A stretch of 6,374 nt of DNA, from positions 1 to 6,374 of the forward strand of contig CALGAG010000175.1 in the NCBI GenBank assembly GCA_937951995.1, written 5' to 3'. Positions 1 through 4,973 of this stretch are shown here, one piece after another. Under the pieces are notes generated by a model that ran no database searches, was not told where the DNA came from, and was given only the letters and a program-made list of their open reading frames with translations. The position numbers and the translations under genes were made by a program. This stretch comes from an uncultured Bacillota bacterium. GTDB taxonomy: Bacteria; Bacillota; Clostridia; Tissierellales; Tissierellaceae. The number at the start of each line of letters is the position of its first letter. The first letter of the stretch is position 1.

Positions 1-41
1 ACCAGCAGCAAAATAAGTAGGTTGAATTTGTTGAATTTCAC
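1..41 (-). CDS. 5' end of a gene with a signal-peptide-like N-terminus, perhaps a Mo/W oxyanion-binding protein (partial)
   Basis: Only 13 full codons are inside the window. Reading leftward from GTG at 41-39 they give MKFNKFNLLILLL, followed by a codon starting GT (Val). A short lysine-containing N-terminus running into a leucine/isoleucine stretch is what a Sec signal peptide or lipoprotein signal looks like. The start is chosen because AAGGAG at 55-50 sits 8 nt upstream. The two ATGs nearer the ribosome-binding site are in a frame that stops at once (ATG ATC ATG TGA). The gene follows a cofactor riboswitch and terminator and diverges from a Mo/W-type regulator. A tungstate- or molybdate-binding lipoprotein (TupA or ModA) is therefore the natural guess, but that identity is inferred from context alone. 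It could equally be another membrane or exported protein. Confidence 0.6.
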   Translation of the reverse strand, partial: MKFNKFNLLILLL

Positions 42-123
42 ATGATCATCTCCTTAATTTTAGCTTGTTTTTGTGATTTTGAAAAGTACAAATGCCTGGA
101 GTTTTCTAATTATCACCTCCGAC

Positions 124-154
124 AAAAAAACTCCTATTAATGATAAAAGGAGTT
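124..154 (-). terminator. Intrinsic terminator, expression platform of the cofactor riboswitch
   Basis: Read on the minus strand, AACTCCT (154-148) pairs with AGGAGTT (135-129) around a 12-nt loop, and seven U residues follow (130-124). It lies between the riboswitch aptamer and the GTG start at 41, so it can attenuate the downstream gene. The 5' arm together with the loop edge reads CTCCTTT, which is exactly complementary to the conserved AAAGGAG of the aptamer (202-196). That offers a simple switch between an antiterminator and this terminator. Confidence 0.85.
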
Positions 155-179
155 GTATGAACACAAGGCAATAAAACCT

Positions 180-297
180 GCAATGCCCTAACACTCTCCT
201 TTCCACAATGGGAGGCAATACGGTTTCCCATATTACCCTTCCGGACCCTGTTTCATGGCATGGAAAACTTTAGAAGCAAGGACTCGGAGCATGCTAA
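180..297 (-). ncRNA. Molybdenum cofactor (Moco/Tuco) riboswitch aptamer
   Basis: On the minus strand this leader carries landmarks I recognise from the MOCO RNA motif: CUCCGAG near the 5' end (289-283), GCCUCCC (216-210), and GUGGAAAGGAGAG (206-194). A GNRA-capped hairpin, AAUAUGG-GAAA-CCGUAUU, lies just before GCCUCCC. AUGCUCC at the 5' end can pair with GGAGUGU at the 3' end, allowing G-U pairs. The aptamer starts some 15 nt after the predicted transcription start and is followed by an intrinsic terminator, as expected for a transcription-attenuation switch. Known members respond to molybdenum cofactor; a subset lacking P3 is proposed to respond to the tungsten form. A plausible P3 (GUUUUC with GAAAC) can be drawn here, so Moco is slightly favoured, but ligand choice cannot be settled by eye. 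Boundaries are approximate. Confidence 0.88.
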
Positions 298-318
298 ATA
301 CTTGTTTAATTACTTGTT

Positions 319-347
319 ATTATAATTAATTCATACCGATATGTCAA
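319..347 (-). promoter_or_regulatory. Consensus sigma-A promoter of the riboswitch transcript
   Basis: On the minus strand there is a perfect TTGACA (347-342), a 17-bp spacer and a perfect TATAAT (324-319). Transcription should begin near 311-313, giving a leader of about 270 nt before the GTG start. A fully consensus promoter implies high basal strength, so control must come from repression at the overlapping ModE-like site and from attenuation by the riboswitch. Confidence 0.9.
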
Positions 348-360
348 TGAAAGCATAACG
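337..360. promoter_or_regulatory. ModE-box-like operator, site 1
   Basis: This is an imperfect palindrome, CGATATG-N10-CATAACG, whose half sites differ from perfect inversion at one position. It covers the whole -35 element (342-347) of the riboswitch promoter, a position that favours repression. The half site resembles the CGNTAT/ATAACG halves of known ModE boxes. The same 7-N10-7 layout, with an identical right half, occurs on the mop promoter at 1940-1963. The presumed binder is the ModE-domain regulator encoded next to it. Confidence 0.65.
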
Positions 361-412
361 AAAAGTATTGAATTACCAAGATTTGAATGAAATGAAAACT
401 GCCGGAAACCTA

Positions 413-441
413 TTGATTTTACTTGCTGAATGGCATAGAAT
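413..441 (+). promoter_or_regulatory. Predicted promoter of the ModE-TupA fusion regulator
   Basis: TTGATT (413-418) and TAGAAT (436-441) are separated by 17 bp. The start would be near 448, giving a leader of roughly 25 nt that contains the ribosome-binding site. The ModE-like palindrome lies about 50 bp upstream of the -35, so autoregulation is possible but not obvious. Confidence 0.55.
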
Positions 442-459
442 CAAATAAAAGAACTGGTT

Positions 460-472
460 GGAGGTGAGGAGA
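460..472 (+). promoter_or_regulatory. Ribosome-binding site that fixes the regulator start
   Basis: GGAGGTGAGGAG ends just before ATG 473; its GGAGGT core is 7 nt from that ATG. An in-frame TTG at 458 overlaps this site and cannot use it, so ATG 473 is preferred. Confidence 0.85.
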
Positions 473-1621
473 ATGGACAGGGACCAACTTGATGGATTTC
501 AGCTATATATTCAGCTTAAGAGCAAGAAGCAAATCTCCACTGACAGGCTATTTTCACTGTTGGAGACCATAGAAAAGGAGGGCTCCATATCCAAGGCAGC
601 CTCTGATTTGAAGATCTCCTATCGTTATGCATGGGGACTTATAAACGATACTGAGGAATTCTTGGGAATAAGACTTCTTGATAAAAAGGTGGGAGGCTCT
701 GAAGGAGGTGGAGCAAGCCTGACTAAGGAAGGCAGGGAAATGCTTGACCACTATTACGCAATAAAAGACTCTGTTGACAGCCAGTTGACTGCCCTTATCC
801 AGAACAAGGGTGAGGATGAAGGCGGGAAACAGGATTCAGAGGAGAATGATTCATTCAAGTACCTATTGATGGCTAGCACAATGGAGCCAATCGACACAGG
901 ACTGATGGACCTGCTGGAGAAGGAATATTTCATAAAGACTGGAACCCTGGTGAGACACATCCCTGTAGGTAGTGGCAAGGCCCTTCAAATTGGGAAATCA
1001 GGTAATGTGGACCTTGTTTTTGTTCATAGTCCCAGGGGGGAAGAGTACTTTATGAGCCAAGGATTTGGAGGCTTCAGAAAAGAGATTATGGGAAACAGAT
1101 ACTACCTGGTTGGACCGGAGTCTGATCCTGCAGGCCTCAAACACATCAAGGAGGATGCTGGAGTAGAGGTCTTCTTCAGACAGATAGCCCTGACCAGATC
1201 AGTTTTCATAAGTCGTGGTGACCATTCAGGGACCCATGAGAAGGAGCTTGAGCTTTGGAGTCACGCAAAGATTGGTCCAGAAGAAAGAAATACAATAGTT
1301 GGTGGAAGCATATCAAGCAACAAGGATTGTCTTGAGATTTCCCTTGAGAAGTCAGCATACACCCTTGTGGACTCAACAAGCTTCATGCTATCGAAACACA
1401 AGATTGATTTGAGGGTTTATGCAGGGAACAGGAGTGGTACAGATCCTATACTTGACAACATTTTTTCTGCAATAGCAGTCAGTAGACTTCCACAGGATTC
1501 TGCCAGGTACAGTGAAGCTGTAAGGTTTATAAACTGGCTAACTGGTCCTGAAGCAAGAAGCATAATTGAAGGGTATCGTGACAGGGAAGGTCAGGAGCCT
1601 TACTTTAATTTGATATATTAA
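473..1621 (+). CDS. ModE-type HTH fused to TupA-like tungstate-binding domain, transcriptional regulator
   Basis: The protein is 382 aa and should be cytoplasmic, since it lacks a signal peptide. Residues ~25-95 form a ModE/LysR-type winged helix: SISKAASDLKISYRYAW is the helix-turn-helix and GGGASLTKEGREML follows the wing. A charged linker spans ~110-128. Residues ~129-382 match TupA-type periplasmic tungstate-binding proteins: VGSGKAL (165-171), VHSPRGE (184-190), the hallmark SRGDHSGTHEKELELW (247-262), AYTLVD (295-300) and a C-terminal INWLTGPEAR. No TOBE/Mop domain is present, unlike classical ModE. In TupA the first ligand loop usually reads TTTST..SGL; here it is ASTMEPIDTGL (134-144), so the binding site may be altered. 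By analogy it senses tungstate or molybdate and controls nearby uptake and storage genes. The domain calls are strong; the ligand and the repressor/activator role are inferred. Confidence 0.9.
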   Translation: MDRDQLDGFQLYIQLKSKKQISTDRLFSLLETIEKEGSISKAASDLKISYRYAWGLINDTEEFLGIRLLDKKVGGSEGGGASLTKEGREMLDHYYAIKDSVDSQLTALIQNKGEDEGGKQDSEENDSFKYLLMASTMEPIDTGLMDLLEKEYFIKTGTLVRHIPVGSGKALQIGKSGNVDLVFVHSPRGEEYFMSQGFGGFRKEIMGNRYYLVGPESDPAGLKHIKEDAGVEVFFRQIALTRSVFISRGDHSGTHEKELELWSHAKIGPEERNTIVGGSISSNKDCLEISLEKSAYTLVDSTSFMLSKHKIDLRVYAGNRSGTDPILDNIFSAIAVSRLPQDSARYSEAVRFINWLTGPEARSIIEGYRDREGQEPYFNLIY

Positions 1622-1657
1622 AAAGGACCAAGGATGCAAGAATCACATCCAAGGTCC
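1620..1657 (-). terminator. Intrinsic terminator of mop
   Basis: Two stem blocks, GGACC/GGTCC (1625-1629 with 1653-1657) and GGATG/CATCC (1632-1636 with 1646-1650), are separated by a symmetric 2x2 internal loop and capped by a 9-nt loop. On the minus strand a run of five U (1624-1620) follows, so it terminates mop. The U tract is made from the stop codon region of the convergent regulator. On the plus strand no U run follows, so its effect on the regulator transcript would be weaker. Confidence 0.75.
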
Positions 1658-1702
1658 CTGATAAACTGCTATAGTTTTGTTGTGAAAATTGACAGGTCAG
1701 TA

Positions 1703-1915
1703 TTAATCATCCAGCCCAATCATTACGTTTGAAGCTTTAACCAGGGTTACAACTTCCTTGCCTACCTTCAGGTCAAGTGACTTGATGGAGTCCATGGTAA
1801 TGGATGATGTTACAATGTTACCTCCGCCGATATCCACAGTAACTATTCCTGTTACAACACCCTCCTTGATATCGGTTATTTTACCTTTGAATTGATTTTT
1901 GGCACTTAATCTCAT
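1703..1915 (-). CDS. mop: Molbindin, solitary Mop/TOBE-domain oxyanion-binding protein
   Basis: The protein is 70 aa, the normal size of the small cytoplasmic molbindins such as clostridial MopII, and is a single TOBE/Mop domain from end to end. Family features are the N-terminus MRLSAKNQFKGKI, the central GVVTGIVTVDIGGG, SITMDSIKSLDLKVGKEV, and the C-terminal VKASNVMIG. Known molbindins assemble into hexamers that bind several molybdate or tungstate ions at subunit interfaces and are thought to buffer or store them. The start ATG (1915-1913) is preceded by GGGAGGG (1927-1921). A short leader follows a promoter that overlaps a ModE-like palindrome. Convergent with the fusion regulator and divergent from the MOT1 transporter, it fits an oxyanion uptake-and-storage set. 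Confidence 0.93.
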   Translation of the reverse strand: MRLSAKNQFKGKITDIKEGVVTGIVTVDIGGGNIVTSSITMDSIKSLDLKVGKEVVTLVKASNVMIGLDD

Positions 1916-1939
1916 ATAATCCCTCCCATATATTTTACT

Positions 1940-1963
1940 GGTTATATACCCTTAAGCATAACG
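1940..1963. promoter_or_regulatory. ModE-box-like operator, site 2
   Basis: The palindrome GGTTATA-N10-CATAACG has the same spacing as site 1. Ten bases, AAGCATAACG, are identical between the two sites (351-360 and 1954-1963). It covers the -10 element and most of the spacer of the mop promoter, consistent with repression. It also lies a few bases upstream of the candidate promoter of the MOT1 transporter, so it could serve both divergent genes. Confidence 0.6.
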
Positions 1964-1972
1964 GGTATTCAA
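1943..1972 (-). promoter_or_regulatory. Predicted promoter of mop
   Basis: On the minus strand TTGAAT (1972-1967) and TATATA (1948-1943) are separated by 18 bp. Transcription would start near 1936, leaving about 20 nt before ATG, with the ribosome-binding site inside. Confidence 0.6.
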
Positions 1973-1975
1973 CCC

Positions 1976-2006
1976 TTGATTATTTTGATAGAATATCCTG
2001 TAGATA
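1976..2006 (+). promoter_or_regulatory. Weak candidate promoter of the MOT1 transporter
   Basis: TTGATT (1976-1981) and TAGATA (2001-2006) are 19 bp apart, longer than ideal. TAGAAT at 1989-1994 is an alternative -10 without a good -35. Some promoter is needed here because the upstream gene is divergent. Confidence 0.3.
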
Positions 2007-2042
2007 CTAGTGAAAATAAAGCAAAGCACAATCCATTTTGTC

Positions 2043-2050
2043 AGGAGTGA
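2043..2050 (+). promoter_or_regulatory. Ribosome-binding site that fixes the transporter start
   Basis: AGGAGTGA lies 5 nt before ATG 2056. The upstream in-frame TTG at 2038 has no site of its own and overlaps this region, so ATG 2056 is the preferred start. Confidence 0.8.
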
Positions 2051-2055
2051 ATATC

Positions 2056-3147
2056 ATGAGAGAAAAGGACTTTAGATTTACATTGGATGAGGCGGCAGGA
2101 GCCCTGGGAGATTTTGGAACCCTGCTTCCAATTGTTGTTGGCGTATCTGTAGCAACTGATATGGACCTGTCCAGGATGCTCTTCTTTTTTGCCCTTGCGT
2201 ATTTTGGGACTGGACTCTATTACAAAATGCCAATGCCCGTGGAACCCATGAAGGCCATAGGGGTAGTCGCCATAGCAGAGGGATTGTCAGCAGCTGAAAT
2301 TGCAGGAGCCGGCATAGGAATGGGAATAATTTTATTTATTATTGCAGTCACCGGATTGATGGGCTGGATCAAGAGGATAATGCCTACACGATTAATACGT
2401 GGAATACAGTTTGGTCTGGCACTAACCCTAGGCTGGCAGGCAATCAAGATGGTTTGGGGAGACCCTATTATGGGTGTGGTCTCAATGATCATAGTAATAT
2501 TCTATGCCAAATCAACCAGACTTGATATTTCAGCCCTTGTGGTCTTTGTCCTAGGTATAGGAGTGGGCATTTTTCGGTTTGGTCCACCTGAAATATCAAT
2601 CATGACCATGCCAGAGCTTATTATACCGGATGCTGCTTCAATGGTTAATGGTATTGTGAAAGGGACCCTTCCACAGGTAGCCCTAACCCTTGGAAATGCA
2701 GTTCTTGCAACAGCCCTGCTAATAACAGACCTGCTTGATAGGAAGGTCAAGGAAAAGGAGCTTCTTCTTAGTATGAGCGCAATGTGTTTATTGTCCACAC
2801 CTTTTGGGGGATTTCCAATGTGTCACGGGGCAGGTGGCCTTGTTGCCCAATACAGGTTTGGAGCAAGAACGGGCGGGTCCAACATAATCTCTGGAGCAGT
2901 TCTCCTTGTGGTTGCAATACTTTTTGCCACACCACATCTGGAATTGATCATACCCTTTGGTGCCCTTGGAGCCCTGCTTTTTTATTCAGGGATTTCTCTC
3001 TATAGAACTGCCACAAAGACCGAAGATATCACTTTTACAGCCTTGACAGGTGTCATTGCATTTGTCTTTGGAATGGCATGGGCATTTCTGATCATGCTCC
3101 TGGCACATAATATTCAAAAGAGAATAAAGGGAGTAGACTCCCATTGA
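2056..3147 (+). CDS. MOT1-family molybdate (or sulfate/tungstate) transporter
   Basis: The 363-aa integral membrane protein has about ten hydrophobic helices and ends in a short cationic tail. It shows the two diagnostic MOT1 signatures. Near the N-terminus are GALGDFGTLLP (15-25) and MPMPVEPMKAI (58-68). In the second half is FPMCHGAGGL (253-262), followed by AQYRFGARTGG. The repeat of related halves and the PVEPMKA loop are characteristic of the molybdate branch related to the SLC26/SulP fold, known from algal and plant MOT1. The neighbouring molbindin and Mo/W regulator support molybdate or tungstate as substrate over sulfate. The last codons include the perfect dyad GGGAG-TAGA-CTCCC (3129-3142), without a U tract. 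Family is clear; exact anion is inferred. Confidence 0.9.
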   Translation: MREKDFRFTLDEAAGALGDFGTLLPIVVGVSVATDMDLSRMLFFFALAYFGTGLYYKMPMPVEPMKAIGVVAIAEGLSAAEIAGAGIGMGIILFIIAVTGLMGWIKRIMPTRLIRGIQFGLALTLGWQAIKMVWGDPIMGVVSMIIVIFYAKSTRLDISALVVFVLGIGVGIFRFGPPEISIMTMPELIIPDAASMVNGIVKGTLPQVALTLGNAVLATALLITDLLDRKVKEKELLLSMSAMCLLSTPFGGFPMCHGAGGLVAQYRFGARTGGSNIISGAVLLVVAILFATPHLELIIPFGALGALLFYSGISLYRTATKTEDITFTALTGVIAFVFGMAWAFLIMLLAHNIQKRIKGVDSH

Positions 3148-3161
3148 TAGTGGTATATAAT
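3134..3161 (+). promoter_or_regulatory. Possible promoter of the hydrolase-peptidase C26 pair
   Basis: TAGACT (3134-3139), 16 bp, then a perfect TATAAT (3156-3161). The -10 is excellent but the -35 is poor and lies in the end of the transporter gene. No terminator separates the transporter from the hydrolase, so read-through from upstream is an alternative. Confidence 0.4.
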
Positions 3162-3199
3162 CAAAATAGATAGAATTAGATGCATCTAGGAGGAGAGGT

Positions 3200-3967
3200 A
3201 TGAAGTTCTTAAGTGTTAATAGGGAAAATATAAATATTGATGGAATACCAGCTATTGTCCTAAAACCTGAATTGGAGATGGACAGGTATCCTACTGTGGT
3301 ATTTTACCACGGCTGGAGCTCAAAAAAGGAGTACCAGGAATTTCGGGGTTCAATAATTGCAAGCCTTGGATATCAGGTAATAATACCAGATGCAATACAC
3401 CATGGAGATAGAGGAGACCTCGATTATGCTGCTTCTGAAAACTCAGGCTTCTTTTGGAGGGTTGTTCTTACGAACCTGGATGAGTGGTCAAAAATCAGAG
3501 CATACGCAGTTGAAAAACTACAGGCTGATCCAGACAGAATTGCAGTGTCGGGTCATTCCATGGGGGGCTTTACATCAGCAGGTATTTTCACAGAAAATCC
3601 TGATATCAGGACCTGTGTGATCCTCAACGGATCCTTCAATTGGCTTGGTAGCAATGAGGAGTTCAAGAGGAGGCTCAATGTCCATATGACAAAGGAGTTT
3701 CAGGTCCTCCAGCAGGAGGTAGAGAAGAGGAATCCAGCAGCTAGTGTGGTCAATCTCCTTGACAGGCCCATACTCATACTCCATGGAGAGGCTGATTCAA
3801 TGGTTGAAATAAGTCCCCAAAGGGATTTCTATGAGAGACTCCGTGAGCTTCATAGGTCTGAGGGTGACCTCAAGATGATTTCCTACAAGAATCTGGATCA
3901 CTTTGTTACAACAAACATGCTTGAGGAAATGGGAAATTGGCTGGATAGTAAAATGGTGGAGGAGTAA
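3200..3967 (+). CDS. Alpha/beta hydrolase, YitV-like esterase / prolyl-oligopeptidase family
   Basis: The 255-aa protein has no signal peptide, so it is cytoplasmic. It shows a complete alpha/beta-hydrolase core: HGW (37-39) at the oxyanion strand turn, IIPDAIHHGDRG (61-72), the nucleophile elbow GHSMGG with Ser120 (118-123), HGEADSMV with Asp199, and NLDHFV with His234. This gives the triad Ser120-Asp199-His234. Length and layout resemble Bacillus YitV-type esterases. The substrate is not predictable. AGGAGG (3188-3193) lies 6 nt before the ATG. The stop codon is followed after one base by the next gene's ATG, so the two are translationally coupled. No sequence feature ties it to Mo/W metabolism. 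Confidence 0.88.
   Translation: MKFLSVNRENINIDGIPAIVLKPELEMDRYPTVVFYHGWSSKKEYQEFRGSIIASLGYQVIIPDAIHHGDRGDLDYAASENSGFFWRVVLTNLDEWSKIRAYAVEKLQADPDRIAVSGHSMGGFTSAGIFTENPDIRTCVILNGSFNWLGSNEEFKRRLNVHMTKEFQVLQQEVEKRNPAASVVNLLDRPILILHGEADSMVEISPQRDFYERLRELHRSEGDLKMISYKNLDHFVTTNMLEEMGNWLDSKMVEE
3958..3964 (+). promoter_or_regulatory. Ribosome-binding site deciding the peptidase C26 start
   Basis: GGAGGAG sits inside the last codons of the hydrolase, 4-6 nt before ATG 3969. The reading frame extends upstream to ATG 3903, but that would add 22 residues unlike the family and lacks a ribosome-binding site. Confidence 0.85.
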
Positions 3968-3968
3968 A

Positions 3969-4688
3969 ATGAAAAAGCCCATAATTGGAATCACATGCAT
4001 TCAGGCAAATATCAAGGGAAAGAAAGTAAATACCATCAACGACTACTATTTTAATGCTGTCCTTAAGGCTGGAGGAGTTCCTATAATAATTCCTTCAGTA
4101 ACAGATGAGGAGACCATAGGGGAGTATGTAAAGATCCTGGATGGTGTAGTATTCACAGGTGGTCATGATGTTTGGCCACAAAGGTTTGGTGAAGAGCCTG
4201 TGAAGCAGGTGGTTGAGATAACCCATGAAAGGGACCAGCTTGAGCTGATCCTCTTTGAGAAGGCATACGGGGCAGGAGTACCCATTCTTGGGATTTGCAG
4301 AGGCTTGCAGGTTGTTAACATCGCTCAGGGAGGGACTCTTTACCAGGACATCTACAGCCAGGTGGAGAGTGTTGGCGGTCACTCATTTGGGTACAACCCT
4401 GAGGATGTGTATCACTCAATCCAAATTGAGGATAGTTCAATAATGAAGGAAATCTATGGGGAAAAAATTGCATATGTCAATTCAGAGCACCACCAGGCAA
4501 TTAAAGACCTGGGCAGGGACCTTAAGGTCACATCGAGGGCAGCAGATGGAATTATTGAGTCAATTGAATCAACCAATGACAGATTTGTATTGGCAGTTCA
4601 GTACCATCCGGAGGCAATAGCGCCCAAATACCCTGAGCACCGGGAAATCTTCAATCATTTTATAAGGAAATGTGCAAGAGAAGAATAA
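3969..4688 (+). CDS. Class I glutamine amidotransferase-like, peptidase C26 (gamma-glutamyl-GABA hydrolase-like)
   Basis: The 239-aa protein has the family's usual start, KKPIIGITC. It shows VVFTGGHDVWP (60-70), the nucleophile elbow GICRGLQ with Cys110 (108-114), GGTLYQDI (121-128), NSEHHQAI (171-178) and QYHPE with His213 and Glu215 (211-215). The Cys-His-Glu triad is therefore intact. PuuD-type members cleave gamma-glutamyl amides, for example gamma-glutamyl-GABA in putrescine breakdown. No other Puu gene is in the window, so that substrate is not supported locally. It is the second gene of a coupled pair with the alpha/beta hydrolase and is followed by a strong terminator. The two hydrolases may act on a shared small amide or ester substrate, but this is speculation. 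Confidence 0.9.
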   Translation: MKKPIIGITCIQANIKGKKVNTINDYYFNAVLKAGGVPIIIPSVTDEETIGEYVKILDGVVFTGGHDVWPQRFGEEPVKQVVEITHERDQLELILFEKAYGAGVPILGICRGLQVVNIAQGGTLYQDIYSQVESVGGHSFGYNPEDVYHSIQIEDSSIMKEIYGEKIAYVNSEHHQAIKDLGRDLKVTSRAADGIIESIESTNDRFVLAVQYHPEAIAPKYPEHREIFNHFIRKCAREE

Positions 4689-4701
4689 GATTTAAACTGA
4701 C

Positions 4702-4764
4702 AGGATACTTCCAAAGTGGACAGTCTAATCAATAATTAGAATATCCACCTGGAGGTATTTTTTT
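4702..4764 (+). terminator. Large intrinsic terminator after the hydrolase-peptidase pair
   Basis: A long nested hairpin is formed by three blocks: ATACTTCC with GGAGGTAT (4705-4712 with 4751-4758, one G-U pair), GTGGA with TCCAC (4716-4720 with 4744-4748), and TCTAAT with ATTAGA (4724-4729 with 4735-4740). The blocks are separated by small internal loops and capped by CAATA. Seven U (4758-4764) follow. It closes the upstream transcript cleanly before the next region. Confidence 0.88.
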
Positions 4765-4777
4765 ATTAAGATGTTGA

Positions 4778-4888
4778 AAGAGTGGCAAAAAAATAAAAAT
4801 CAAGGCTTGTAAAGATTATGGGAAAGGAGCTCTTGGTTTTGGAAGAATTGCAGATGAAATTGGTGTCAACACAAAGACAGTGCGTTAA
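4778..4888 (+). pseudogene. Degraded helix-turn-helix fragment, possibly transposase remnant
   Basis: An open stretch between in-frame stops (TGA 4775 and TAA 4886) has no start codon and no ribosome-binding site. It nevertheless encodes a plausible HTH: ACKDYGKGALGFGRIADEIG followed by VNTKTVR, then the stop. The alternation of a basic helix, IADEIGV and NTKTVR resembles the recognition helix of transposase or regulator N-termini. The gene appears cut off directly after the HTH. In the 351 bases between 4688 and 5040 it is the only coding-like signal. I cannot name the parent family. Confidence 0.35.
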
Positions 4889-4894
4889 GGGTAT

Positions 4895-4946
4895 CCCTCA
4901 TATGGGGAACTTGGACCTGGTATTTAGGACCAGATGATTGTGAGGG
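4895..4946. repeat. Nested dyad of unknown role
   Basis: CCCTCA (4895-4900) is complementary to TGAGGG (4941-4946). Inside it CTGGT (4917-4921) pairs with ACCAG (4929-4933) around a 7-nt loop. No U tract follows on either side, so it is not a standard terminator. It could be a remnant end of a mobile element or a structured leader; no known riboswitch class was recognised. Confidence 0.35.
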
Positions 4947-4973
4947 GAGAGTTATTAAAAAAATTTAGGGTAA

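Noticed and set aside
60..115. Short leader peptide between the attenuator and the GTG start (GTG start at about 113 on the minus strand)
   Set aside because: The GGAG before this GTG is too close for initiation and the 17-codon frame has no recognisable features.
458..472. TTG start extending the regulator by five residues
   Set aside because: The TTG overlaps the Shine-Dalgarno sequence and has none of its own; ATG 473 is ideally spaced from GGAGGT.
623..647. Third ModE-like site, CGTTATG-N11-ATAAACG, inside the regulator gene
   Set aside because: The spacing differs by one base, it lies in the coding sequence of the HTH (Tyr-Arg-Tyr codons produce the half site) and no promoter is near; probably chance.
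2784..3005. 73-codon plus-strand frame inside the transporter gene
   Set aside because: It is out of frame with a clear MOT1 protein and has no ribosome-binding site or family resemblance; a shadow frame.
3129..3142. GGGAG-TAGA-CTCCC as terminator of the MOT1 gene
   Set aside because: No U tract follows on the plus strand and the hairpin lies within the last codons; at most a weak pause or mRNA-end structure.
3903..3968. ATG 3903 as the start of the peptidase C26 gene
   Set aside because: It lies well inside the hydrolase gene, has no ribosome-binding site and adds 22 residues unlike the family; KKPIIGITC from ATG 3969 is the usual N-terminus.
4095..4382. 95-codon minus-strand frame inside the peptidase C26 gene
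   Set aside because: It is antisense to an intact catalytic protein, with no ribosome-binding site or promoter.
4818..4937. Overlapping ATG frame encoding about 39 residues in the gap before the ZIP gene
   Set aside because: It lacks a ribosome-binding site, shows no motif and overlaps the better-supported degraded HTH fragment.
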